Assembly: GCA_964467345.1 (NCBI GenBank)
Contig: CAYXPY010000001.1
Location: 62,001-126,000, forward strand
Direction of reading: 5' to 3'
From: SM1-50 sp964467345
GTDB lineage: Archaea; Thermoplasmatota; E2; DHVEG-1
Length of the DNA stretch: 64,000 bases
This document shows positions 7,331 through 15,179 of the stretch, piece after piece; position 1 is the stretch's first letter; every line of letters starts with the position of its first letter. A program made the translations under genes and the position numbers. The notes below the pieces were generated by a model, which had not been told where the DNA came from, ran no database searches, and saw only the letters and a program-made list of their open reading frames with translations.

Positions 7331-9315
7331 ATAAAAACGAAGTAAAAAAACAGATACAAAAACTTCGTGATGAACTCAACTATCATAATTATAAGTATTA
7401 TGTTGAGAACAGCCCGGTTATCTCTGACTATGAGTACGACATGCTTTTGAAAAAACTAGAGGCATTAGAATCTCAGTTCCCGGGTCTCATCACACCTGAT
7501 TCCCCCACCCAACGGATCGGAGGTCAACCTGTAAAAGGATTTCAAACCGTGGAACATAAGACCCCGATGCTTTCACTTGATAATGCATACTCCTATGATG
7601 AGCTACGGGATTTTGATGAACGGGTGAAGAAAAATATCGATAGTGCTGTTGAGTACGTGTGCGAACCTAAGATTGATGGAGTCAGTATCACACTTATCTA
7701 TGAGGATGGCGTGTTTGTGAGAGGAGCAACACGAGGCGATGGTGTGAAAGGAGATGATGTGACAGCGAACCTCAGGACGATCCGAAGCATACCACTTCGC
7801 CTCCAAGGAACAAACCTACAAGATATAGAGGTTCGAGGTGAGGTGTACTTCCCCATCGCTGCATTCAAAAAATTTAACAAAGAGCAAGAGAAGAAAGGGG
7901 AACAGGCTTTCGCCAACCCGCGAAACGCAGCAGCAGGCTCATTGCGACAACTTGACCCGCGTATCGTCGCAGAACGACCGCTGGACACCTTCCTTTATTA
8001 TATCACCTCCTCCACAAAAGAGCTTACAACCCATGAGCAATCCTTAAACATCCTTCGTGAAGCTGGATTCCGTGTCAATCCATTAATACAGAAAATGAAA
8101 AACATAGAAGAAGCAATCTCGTACTGCGCTGATCTTGAGCGGAAACGAGACAGCCTGGATTACGAAATAGATGGAGTGGTCCTGAAGGTAAATTCATATG
8201 CATTCCAAAGACAGCTTGGTTCAACGATAAAACACCCCCGGTGGGCAATCGCCTACAAATTTACCGCAAAACAAGCAACAACAAAACTAAACGATATCGT
8301 GATACAGGTCGGCAGGACCGGTACCCTGACTCCGGTTGCTGTCCTTGAACCAGTACCGGTCGGCGGAGTAACCGTCTCTCGAGCGACCTTGCATAATTTT
8401 GATGAATTGAAACGCAAAGACATCAGAATCGGAGATGTAGTGTTAGTGGAACGCAGTGGTGATGTCATCCCCCAGGTCGTAAAAAGTATCCCTGAAAAAA
8501 GGAAAGGCGATGAAAAAATTCGGGTAATACCAAGAATTTGCCCCATCTGCGGGTCAGACATCGTCCGAACCCTTGATGAGGTGGCGGTACGTTGCCCAAA
8601 CACGCAATGCCCCGCACGGTTGAAATGGCGGATTGAATATTTCGCATCAAGAGATGCTATGGACATCGATCATCTTGGCGGACAGACGATTGATAAACTC
8701 ATCGATAAAGGTCTGGTTGACACGATCGCTGATTTATATTACCTTACAGAAGACGATGTGCTCTCTCTCGAAGGATTCAAAGAAAAATCTGTAAAGAACC
8801 TGCTTGAATCCATAGAAAAGAGTAAACAGCAGGGGTTAGCGCGGTTGATCTATGGTCTTGGGATACGTCATGTGGGAAAGTTTGCGGCCCAACTGCTTGC
8901 TTCACACTACCATTCCATTGATGAGCTTGCAACAAAAACAGCAGAGGAGCTTGCACAGATACACGGCCTTGGCCAAAAAACAGCAGAGGCGATTGCAACA
9001 TTCTTTGCTATGGAGGAGAATATCGAACTTATTAACAAATTGAAAGATATTGGCATACGAACGAAAGAAACCAGAAAGGAAGGGCATTTAACAGGGAAGA
9101 AATTTGTGTTTACAGGTGCGCTTCAGTCCCTATCTCGCCCTGATGCATCTGATCTTGTCATCAAAAACGGTGGGATGGTTTCTTCGTCAATAGGGAAAGA
9201 TATTGATTATGTCGTGGTTGGGGCAGACCCTGGTTCAAAATACCAAAAAGCAAAAAAACTTGGTGTGCGGACGATTGATGAAAACGAGTTTAAAAAACTC
9301 GTCGGAGCGGTATAA
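7327..9315 (+). CDS. ligA: NAD-dependent DNA ligase LigA
   Basis: At 662 aa this is a full-length bacterial-type LigA. The N-terminal Ia domain (HNYKYYVENSPVISDYEYD) binds NMN. The nucleotidyltransferase domain has CEPKIDG with the adenylated Lys115. An OB fold, a zinc finger (CPICG...RCPNTQC, about residues 406-430), HhH repeats to about residue 575 and a C-terminal BRCT domain follow. It seals nicks using NAD. Most archaea rely on ATP-dependent Lig1, so this gene was probably acquired from bacteria. Translational coupling with polX (ATGA overlap) supports a repair role. Confidence 0.96.
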   Translation: MNKNEVKKQIQKLRDELNYHNYKYYVENSPVISDYEYDMLLKKLEALESQFPGLITPDSPTQRIGGQPVKGFQTVEHKTPMLSLDNAYSYDELRDFDERVKKNIDSAVEYVCEPKIDGVSITLIYEDGVFVRGATRGDGVKGDDVTANLRTIRSIPLRLQGTNLQDIEVRGEVYFPIAAFKKFNKEQEKKGEQAFANPRNAAAGSLRQLDPRIVAERPLDTFLYYITSSTKELTTHEQSLNILREAGFRVNPLIQKMKNIEEAISYCADLERKRDSLDYEIDGVVLKVNSYAFQRQLGSTIKHPRWAIAYKFTAKQATTKLNDIVIQVGRTGTLTPVAVLEPVPVGGVTVSRATLHNFDELKRKDIRIGDVVLVERSGDVIPQVVKSIPEKRKGDEKIRVIPRICPICGSDIVRTLDEVAVRCPNTQCPARLKWRIEYFASRDAMDIDHLGGQTIDKLIDKGLVDTIADLYYLTEDDVLSLEGFKEKSVKNLLESIEKSKQQGLARLIYGLGIRHVGKFAAQLLASHYHSIDELATKTAEELAQIHGLGQKTAEAIATFFAMEENIELINKLKDIGIRTKETRKEGHLTGKKFVFTGALQSLSRPDASDLVIKNGGMVSSSIGKDIDYVVVGADPGSKYQKAKKLGVRTIDENEFKKLVGAV

Positions 9316-9317
9316 CA

Positions 9318-9527
9318 ATGGTGGAATGTAAAACACAACAAAACAAGACGATGTGCAACTGTAGTTATCCCTGCAATAAAAAAGGGATCTGTTGCGACTG
9401 CATTAAATATCATAAAAGCCGTGGGGAACTTCCCGCTTGTTACTTTCCTGACTCAATCGAGCGAACCTACGATAGAAGCATAGAAAGGTTCATTGAAATA
9501 TACCAGGCAGAGAAAACAAAAAAGTAA
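9318..9527 (+). CDS. Cysteine-rich DUF6485-type small protein
   Basis: The 69-aa protein has a cysteine cluster (CNCSYPCNKKGICCDCIKYH) and the conserved tail RGELPACYF. This pattern matches the DUF6485 family, small proteins thought to bind metal. It starts 2 bases after the ligA stop and is likely co-transcribed with polX-ligA. Function is unknown; zinc or iron-sulfur binding is inferred from the eight cysteines. Confidence 0.75.
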   Translation: MVECKTQQNKTMCNCSYPCNKKGICCDCIKYHKSRGELPACYFPDSIERTYDRSIERFIEIYQAEKTKK

Positions 9528-9700
9528 TCTGCATTTTTACTACCGGTTATCTGGCCTCTCTAATCAAAATCAATCACTATAGAATTTTTAAAAAAAACAA
9601 AAAACGAAAACCATACTTTCTTCAGATACACATCTACGAGTATATAACGTAAGGCTTATATCCAATGACAATATAACGGTGAGCGAGGAAGGTAAAAGAT

Positions 9701-9934
9701 ATGGCAATTGGGTTTGTCCTAATAAGTGCCGCTCCCGCACACGAACATGAGGTATACAATAAGCTCTCAAAGGTACCACAGATAATTGAACTCCACCCTT
9801 TATTTGGAGAATATGACCTCATCGCAAAAATTGAGGCAGATGACTTCGAAAGCCTTGGAGATATTGTGGTTAACAAAATACGGACAATCGAAGGAGTAAT
9901 CGATACAAAAACACTAACGGGAACGAAATTTTAA
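9701..9934 (+). CDS. Stand-alone Lrp/AsnC ligand-binding (RAM) domain protein
   Basis: The 77-aa protein consists only of the alpha-beta RAM domain of Lrp/AsnC regulators: FVLISAAPAHEHEVYNKLSK, then ELHPLFGEYDLIAKIEADD and a terminal helix and strand. There is no DNA-binding HTH. Such single-domain proteins bind amino acids or modulate full-length Lrp partners by co-assembly. A 3-TM protein gene follows 3 bases downstream, so the two are probably one operon. Confidence 0.85.
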   Translation: MAIGFVLISAAPAHEHEVYNKLSKVPQIIELHPLFGEYDLIAKIEADDFESLGDIVVNKIRTIEGVIDTKTLTGTKF

Positions 9935-9937
9935 GGA

Positions 9938-10261
9938 GTGAAAAAAATGGAAGGATTAGTACAATATTTTCTAAGCATGATGACGCTGGTGTTTGCAATA
10001 GCAAGTGTGATCGCAGGGATTTTTACCGCCTATTTTGGTTCAGGTAAAAGCAGAGCAGTTGGAGCAATATTAATCATCATTGGACTCATCGTTGGAGTTA
10101 TCTTCCTCTGGGGCGCCAATATTTTAAGCTTCATGGGAACACCAATGGACATCCTGAACTTTACAGGGACGATTGTCAACGGAATTGTCGCTGTGATTGG
10201 TGCTGTTGTTGGAGCATTAATCGCTCTTGGTATCTTCCTGCTTGCAATCATGAAAGCGTGA
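9938..10261 (+). CDS. Small membrane protein, function unknown
   Basis: The 107-aa hydrophobic protein has about three transmembrane helices (residues 8-33, 40-63 and 78-105). Between helices 2 and 3 is a short loop, SFMGTPMDILNF. The glycine- and alanine-rich helices resemble small archaeal membrane proteins, but I recognise no family. AAGGAGTG lies 6 bases upstream of its start. Its stop codon abuts the pdxT stop on the other strand. Confidence 0.6.
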   Translation: MKKMEGLVQYFLSMMTLVFAIASVIAGIFTAYFGSGKSRAVGAILIIIGLIVGVIFLWGANILSFMGTPMDILNFTGTIVNGIVAVIGAVVGALIALGIFLLAIMKA

Positions 10262-10795
10262 TTATACCATCGTTAAAAACAATCGATGAATCCTGAGATC
10301 ATCAGTAAGCTCAGGATGAAATGATAACGCCAGACAGTTGTTCTGCCTGGCCATCACTATCTCTTTTTCAACCGTAGCAAGTATTTCACAGTCGCCCCAG
10401 GTCTTCGTAATCACTGGTGCACGGATGAACACAGCGTTGTATGGTTCGGTGAATCCTTTGATTTTCAATATTCGTTCAGAGGATTGCTTTTGTCGGCCAA
10501 ACGCATTGCGTTGAACCTGTATATCCATGGCTTGTAACAGTCGTACCTTGTTACTGGCGTCAGTCAATTCTTTGGCAAGTAAGACACATCCGGCGCAGGT
10601 GCCCATGAGGGCAAGATTGTTTTGCTTGAGCCGGTCGCAGAGGACATCATGTATACCGGAATTGACCAAAATCCGAGAAATTGTTGTACTTTCTCCACCA
10701 GGGATAATCAGACCATTACAGGCATCTATGTCCCGGGCCTGTCGGACTAGAACAATATGACCTTTTATTTTTTCCTGTTGAAAAACACGGTTCAT
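10262..10795 (-). CDS. pdxT: Pyridoxal 5'-phosphate synthase glutaminase subunit PdxT (true start probably upstream)
   Basis: This is a class I glutamine amidotransferase. The oxyanion motif is GGEST, the nucleophile is Cys in GTCAGCVLLA, and the His-Glu pair lies in SFHPELTDD. PdxT supplies ammonia to PdxS for pyridoxal phosphate synthesis. The only standard start, ATG at 10795, removes the conserved first strand. The same frame runs upstream to the pdxS stop and encodes TIGILSLQGAVSEHLAS, the typical PdxT N-terminus. No ATG, GTG or TTG exists there; candidates are CTG at 10861 or ATA at 10852. It is co-transcribed with pdxS. Confidence 0.9.
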   Translation of the reverse strand: MNRVFQQEKIKGHIVLVRQARDIDACNGLIIPGGESTTISRILVNSGIHDVLCDRLKQNNLALMGTCAGCVLLAKELTDASNKVRLLQAMDIQVQRNAFGRQKQSSERILKIKGFTEPYNAVFIRAPVITKTWGDCEILATVEKEIVMARQNNCLALSFHPELTDDLRIHRLFLTMV

Positions 10796-10854
10796 AGATG
10801 CAAGATGCTCAGAGACTGCTCCTTGAAGAGATAAGATGCCGATGGTGACTATTC

Positions 10855-11856
10855 TTACCAGCCTCGTTCCTGCAGAAGTTGTTCTTTGGGAATTGAGCTT
10901 ATCTCAATACCTACCATCGCATCGCCAAGGTTCTTGCTGACCTCTGCAATATGCTCTGGTTCATCGAAATGAGCGACAGCTTCGACAATTGCTTTGGCTC
11001 GTTTCTCAGGATTCTTGGATTTAAAAATACCTGATCCGACGAACACCCCATCGCTTCCTAATTGCATCATGATTGCGGCATCAGCAGGGGTTGCCACTCC
11101 ACCAGCTGCAAAATTGACAACAGGTAATCGTTGCAGTTCTTTGGTCTCCTTTAAGACCTGATATATCTCCTTTTTTAGTACACCATAGGAGCTGGACCCA
11201 AATACCAATGTCTTTTCGGTCACATTCTGATTTGTTAAGGTTTTAAACGAGGTGACATAGCTTTGGCTATACTCTTCTGCTAATTTATGGATTTGATTGG
11301 TCTGCATGGTTTTTAAGGCGTGAATCATACTTGTGACCATGCGTTGATGCCTGACAGCTTCAATGATGTTCCCAGTGCCTGCCTCCCCTTTGGTTCGTAT
11401 CATCGCTGCGCCTTCCCAGATACGTCGGGTTGCTTCCCCTAGGTTTCGACAACCGCAGACAAACGGGATAGTAAAGAGGCGTTTATCGATATGATAAAAC
11501 GGATCTGCGGGAGTGAGTACCTCTGACTCATCGACCATGTCGACCCCAAGAGCTTCCAATGCCTGTGCTTCAACAAAATGCCCTATTCGGGCTTTTGCCA
11601 TCACAGGAATGCTTACTGTATCGATGATTTCTTTAATGATTGCAGGGTCTGCCATTCGTGCGACACCGCCATGCGCTCGGATATCGGCAGGTACTCTCTC
11701 AAGAGCCATCACTGCCACTGCACCGCTTTTTTCGGCGATTCTTGCTTGCTCCGCGGTCGTGACATCCATGATAACACCGCCTTTCTGCATCTTAGAGAAG
11801 CCTCTTTTTACGAGATCGGTCCCGTGTCGCAATTTTGTGATATTAAATTCCTTCAT
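10855..11856 (-). CDS. pdxS: Pyridoxal 5'-phosphate synthase lyase subunit PdxS
   Basis: This is the TIM-barrel PdxS, which builds PLP from ribose 5-phosphate, glyceraldehyde 3-phosphate and ammonia. Diagnostic segments are KGGVIMDVTTAEQARIAE, ALERVPADIRAHGGVARM, IPVMAKARIGHFVEAQ and GEAGTGN. An insertion around residues 195-235 (TSFKTLTNQNVTEKT) matches the longer archaeal form. I chose ATG at 11856 (MKEFNITKLRHGTDLVKRG) because GGGGTGGA precedes it; an in-frame start at 11898 would add 14 unconserved residues. A minus-strand TATA-like CTTTATGTA lies near 11925-11933. It is first in the pdxS-pdxT operon. Confidence 0.95.
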   Translation of the reverse strand: MKEFNITKLRHGTDLVKRGFSKMQKGGVIMDVTTAEQARIAEKSGAVAVMALERVPADIRAHGGVARMADPAIIKEIIDTVSIPVMAKARIGHFVEAQALEALGVDMVDESEVLTPADPFYHIDKRLFTIPFVCGCRNLGEATRRIWEGAAMIRTKGEAGTGNIIEAVRHQRMVTSMIHALKTMQTNQIHKLAEEYSQSYVTSFKTLTNQNVTEKTLVFGSSSYGVLKKEIYQVLKETKELQRLPVVNFAAGGVATPADAAIMMQLGSDGVFVGSGIFKSKNPEKRAKAIVEAVAHFDEPEHIAEVSKNLGDAMVGIEISSIPKEQLLQERGW

Positions 11857-11971
11857 GTGTTCCACCCCATTTTTGTCTTGAGGGCAAGGGGATATCAAAT
11901 ACCCTTTATTAAGAAGTATGGTGGTACATAAAGATATTGATGCGTGTCATTTTTTGGTAGATATACAGAAT

Positions 11972-11992
11972 AAAAAAAAAAAAAAAAAAAAA
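11972..11992 (-). terminator. T21 tract after trpB2
   Basis: A run of 21 A on the plus strand reads as oligo-T on the minus strand, starting 2 bases after the trpB2 stop codon. It is placed to terminate trpB2 transcription. Confidence 0.6.
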
Positions 11993-11994
11993 GA

Positions 11995-13335
11995 TTAAGA
12001 CGAGGCTTCTTGCAGGATCTTTTTATATTCACCGTTTGGGATTTTATTGTGATTGTAGTCATCATATGCTGCTAGATCAAAATGCCCATGTCCACTATTG
12101 GCAAAAACAATTATCTTTTTTTGGTTTTTTCTTTTACAGATTTTTGCAAAATCTATCGCTGCACGTATCGCATGAGCTGATTCTGGTGCGGGCAATAATC
12201 CTTCGGTTCGTGTAAACAACATCGCTGCTTCAAAGATTTCTTGTTGGGTGTAGGCAAGCGCCTCCATGTATCCTTCTTTTGTCAGTTTGGAAAGCAGTGG
12301 TGAATCTCCATGGTATCGTAATCCACCAGCGTGTATGGGGGACGGGACGAAGTCATGGCCGAGGGTGTACATCTTTAAGAGAGGTGTCAGACCAACGGAA
12401 TCTCCGTAATCATATCGGAATTCTCCTTTGGTGAGGGTGGGACAAGCGAGTGGTTCGATAGATACAATCTTCAGATCTGGTTTTTTGCCTAGCATTTTAT
12501 CGCGTACGAAGGGAAAGCTTGTTCCAGCAAAATTGCTTCCTCCTCCAACGCATCCACATATGATGTCAGGGTATTTATCGATGAGTTCAAACTGTTTCTT
12601 TAGTTCCAATCCGATGACCGTCTGATGTAAGACAACATGGTTAAGCACGGAACCAAGGGCATAGTTGGTCTTTTCATGTGTCGCTGCTTCTTCAACTGCC
12701 TCGCTGATGGAAATCCCAAGGCTTCCAGTGCTCTGAGGGTCTTTTTTTAGGATTTCTCTGCCTGCGTTGGTAAGTCTTGTTGGACTGGGAAATACTTCAG
12801 CACCCCAGGTTTCCATGAGGACTCGTCGGTATGGTTTTTGTTCGTAGCTGCATTTCACCATATAGACACGACATTGGATGCCGAAGAGCTGGGTGCTAAA
12901 CGCAAGGGCAGAGCCCCATTGCCCTGCTCCTGTTTCTGTGACGAGGCGTTCGACGCCTTCTTGTTTATTGTAATAGGCCTGTGCCACCGCTGAGTTTGGT
13001 TTATGGCTTCCTGGTGGGCTGCCTCCTTCCCATTTGTAATAGATTTCTGCAGGTGTTTTCAGTGCTTGTTCGAGTCGTCGTGCGCGGTAGAGTGGGGACG
13101 GTCTCCAGATTCGATAAATTTCGCGAACGGCGGAGGGTATGGTGATGTATCGGTCTCTGCTTACCTCTTGTTTGATGAGGCCCATGGGAAAGATTGCTTT
13201 GAGATCATCTGGAGTTATAGGTTGCTTGGTCTGTGGGTGGAGTGGGGGGTCTAGGGGTGTTTTAAGGTCTGCTTGGATGTTGTACCATTGTTTTGGTAGT
13301 TCATTTTCGTCAAGAAGAATCTTTGTTTTATTCAT
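11995..13335 (-). CDS. trpB2: Tryptophan synthase beta chain, TrpB2-type
   Basis: This PLP-dependent enzyme makes L-tryptophan from indole and serine. The PLP lysine is in GGSPPGSHKPNSA, followed by the TrpB2 signature ETGAGQWGSALAF. The phosphate-binding GCVGGGSNF and C-terminal FANSGHGHFD are also present. The extended N-terminus and total length (446 aa from ATG at 13335) are typical of TrpB2 rather than TrpB1. No trpA is nearby, consistent with a stand-alone indole-scavenging role. The start at MNKTKILLDENELPKQWYN is preferred over an in-frame upstream start at 13389. The gene is divergent from an ACT-domain regulator, with inverted repeats between them. Confidence 0.92.
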   Translation of the reverse strand: MNKTKILLDENELPKQWYNIQADLKTPLDPPLHPQTKQPITPDDLKAIFPMGLIKQEVSRDRYITIPSAVREIYRIWRPSPLYRARRLEQALKTPAEIYYKWEGGSPPGSHKPNSAVAQAYYNKQEGVERLVTETGAGQWGSALAFSTQLFGIQCRVYMVKCSYEQKPYRRVLMETWGAEVFPSPTRLTNAGREILKKDPQSTGSLGISISEAVEEAATHEKTNYALGSVLNHVVLHQTVIGLELKKQFELIDKYPDIICGCVGGGSNFAGTSFPFVRDKMLGKKPDLKIVSIEPLACPTLTKGEFRYDYGDSVGLTPLLKMYTLGHDFVPSPIHAGGLRYHGDSPLLSKLTKEGYMEALAYTQQEIFEAAMLFTRTEGLLPAPESAHAIRAAIDFAKICKRKNQKKIIVFANSGHGHFDLAAYDDYNHNKIPNGEYKKILQEASS

Positions 13336-13389
13336 GAGATAAATGATTGGGATGCGAGCTATATTAATCTTTCTAAAATTGTTCTTCAA

Positions 13390-13405
13390 TGTATAATTTT
13401 ATACA
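13390..13405. promoter_or_regulatory. Inverted repeat TGTATAA-TT-TTATACA (candidate operator 1)
   Basis: Perfect 7-bp arms flank a 2-base centre, between trpB2 and the ACT-domain regulator. It lies just upstream of the presumed trpB2 TATA element (minus strand, around 13360-13368). It shares a GTA...TAC arm layout with the second repeat at 13455-13468. Binding by a regulator is inferred. Confidence 0.5.
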
Positions 13406-13436
13406 TCATAGGATAGAAAAATCAGAGATAAAAGAG

Positions 13437-13445
13437 TTTTTATAC
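13437..13445 (+). promoter_or_regulatory. TATA box for the ACT-domain regulator
   Basis: TTTTTATAC is centred about 29 bases before the ATG at 13470, fitting a leaderless transcript. Confidence 0.5.
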
Positions 13446-13454
13446 TTCGTCAAC

Positions 13455-13468
13455 GTACAATTCTGTAC
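13455..13468. promoter_or_regulatory. Inverted repeat GTACA-ATTC-TGTAC (candidate operator 2)
   Basis: Five-bp arms flank a 4-base spacer, ending 1 base before the ATG of the ACT-domain protein and just downstream of its TATA box. Occupancy here would block transcript initiation. Confidence 0.45.
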
Positions 13469-13469
13469 T

Positions 13470-13970
13470 ATGTGGAAACAAATCGAACATTATTTTAACG
13501 ACTATCCGCAACGAAAAAAAATCGCACAAAAAATGCTTGAATACGGGATAAAGATACACAACAACGCATTCCAGTGCGGAAGCATCGAACTTGCTGACTC
13601 AAAAATCGCACGAGCATTCAATGTCGATAGACGCGCAGTAAGCGCCACCAGAGACGTCATCGCAAAAGAACCAGACCTCCAAAAAATCTTCTCTAACCTT
13701 CTCCCAACCTGTCATCTGAAAGAAGTCGCCCCGCACATGAAATGGGGGGTCATCGAAATCATCCCCGCAGACCCAAGCACACCTGGTATCCTTGCAGAAG
13801 TAGCAACCATCATTGCCTCCAATAACATCAGTATCAGGCAAGCGATTGTCGATGACTTTGAATTCACAGAAGAACCACGTCTCTTCATCATCACTGAAAA
13901 ACAAATACCAGGAACACTCCTGTCAACCATCAGAAGCGCACAAGGAGTGAAAGCGGTCCTTATTTACTAA
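13470..13970 (+). CDS. Predicted regulator of amino acid metabolism with ACT domain
   Basis: From ATG at 13470 (MWKQIEHYFNDYPQRKKIA) the protein is 166 aa. An N-terminal helical DNA-binding-like region (residues 1-80, with ELADSKIARAFNVDRRAVSA) is followed by an ACT domain (residues 88-166, WGVIEIIPADPSTPGILAEV). It matches the archaeal family of ACT-containing amino acid metabolism regulators. Divergent pairing with trpB2 and inverted repeats between them suggest it senses an aromatic amino acid. An in-frame start at 13389 is disfavoured because it would place both inverted repeats inside the coding region. Confidence 0.8.
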   Translation: MWKQIEHYFNDYPQRKKIAQKMLEYGIKIHNNAFQCGSIELADSKIARAFNVDRRAVSATRDVIAKEPDLQKIFSNLLPTCHLKEVAPHMKWGVIEIIPADPSTPGILAEVATIIASNNISIRQAIVDDFEFTEEPRLFIITEKQIPGTLLSTIRSAQGVKAVLIY

Positions 13971-13988
13971 AAAAAAAAAAAAAAAAAA
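13969..13988 (-). terminator. T20 tract after the aldolase gene
   Basis: A run of 20 A on the plus strand fills the space between the ACT-domain gene's stop codon and the stop of the convergent aldolase gene. On the minus strand it is oligo-T directly after the aldolase stop, fitting an intrinsic terminator. Confidence 0.55.
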
Positions 13989-15095
13989 TTATGCGATGGT
14001 GACATCCTTACATAAATAGACGTCCTGAATCGCATGCAGAAGCTTTACACCATCCTCAAAAGGCTTCTGAAATGCTTTTCGACCAGAGATCAATCCAGTC
14101 CCACCAGCACGTTTGTTAATCACTGCGGTCCGAACCGCCTGACCGAAATCATCCTTCCCTGATGCTCCACCGGAGTTGATCAACCCAATACGCCCCATGT
14201 AACAATGTGCGACCTGGTACCGTGTCAGATCGATTGGATGGTCTGACGATAACTCGCTGTATGCTTTTTCATGGATTTTACCAAATTTCATCCCACCTTT
14301 GTTCAATGCAAGGTACCCTCCGTTAATGTCAGGGAGCTTCTGTTTTATGATATCTGCTTCAATGGTGACACCAAGATGGTTTGCTTGTCCGGTGAGATCT
14401 GCAGCAGCATGGTAATCCTTCCCGTCCACCTTAAAGGCAGGGTTCCGCAGATAACACCATAAAATCGTCCCCATGCCAAGTTCATGAGCATACCTGAAAG
14501 CCTTGCTTACCTCTTGAATCTGTCTGGTGGATTCGTCAGAACCAAAATAAATGGTACAACCAATAGCAGCAGCACCCATGTCCCATGCCTGTTCGACATG
14601 TGCAAACATAATCTGATCGAATTTGTTGGGATACGTCAGCAACTCATTGTGATTAATTTTTACTATAAAAGGGATCTTATGTGCATACTTGCGTGAGACG
14701 GCACCAAGAACACCAAGGGTCGATGCAACCCCGTTACACCCGCCTTCTATCGCGAGTTTCACGATGTTCTCAGGGTCAAAATACAAGGGGTTCGGTGCAA
14801 AAGACGCAGCAGCGGAATGTTCAATGCCCTGATCCACAGGCAAGATAGAGAGGTACCCAGTCCCCGCCAACCGTCCATGGTCGAACAATGCTTTCAGATT
14901 GCGAATGACTTGACTTGAACGGTCTGTATCAAGAAAAATTCTATCGACGAAATCTGGTCCTGGAAGATGCAACGTTTCGTTTTTTATTTTTGTACAGGTA
15001 TGTTTGAGCAAATAGTCAGCATCAGCTCCTAAAAATCCTTTAATCGAATCAATATTTCCTTTCATATTGACATCAACTTCCTCTAATTGCGACAA
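13989..15095 (-). CDS. Class I fructose-bisphosphate aldolase, DhnA/FbaB type
   Basis: The 368-aa protein shows the archaeal/FbaB class I aldolase pattern: LPVDQGIEHS near the N-terminus, VKINHNELLTYP, the Schiff-base region and INSGGASGKDD, and GTGLISGRKAFQKP at the phosphate site. It cleaves fructose 1,6-bisphosphate to triose phosphates, or condenses them in gluconeogenesis. The N-terminal 60 residues are longer than the smallest archaeal versions and resemble the roughly 340-350-aa FbaB group. A shorter start at MKGNIDSIKGFLG (15065) is possible. Confidence 0.9.
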   Translation of the reverse strand: MSQLEEVDVNMKGNIDSIKGFLGADADYLLKHTCTKIKNETLHLPGPDFVDRIFLDTDRSSQVIRNLKALFDHGRLAGTGYLSILPVDQGIEHSAAASFAPNPLYFDPENIVKLAIEGGCNGVASTLGVLGAVSRKYAHKIPFIVKINHNELLTYPNKFDQIMFAHVEQAWDMGAAAIGCTIYFGSDESTRQIQEVSKAFRYAHELGMGTILWCYLRNPAFKVDGKDYHAAADLTGQANHLGVTIEADIIKQKLPDINGGYLALNKGGMKFGKIHEKAYSELSSDHPIDLTRYQVAHCYMGRIGLINSGGASGKDDFGQAVRTAVINKRAGGTGLISGRKAFQKPFEDGVKLLHAIQDVYLCKDVTIA

Positions 15096-15179
15096 CCCAA
15101 ATTCACCTCACAATACACAAGACAATATCGTACTGCACATAAAACTTTCTATAGAAGAAAAAAAGAAAAAAAAAGAGGG

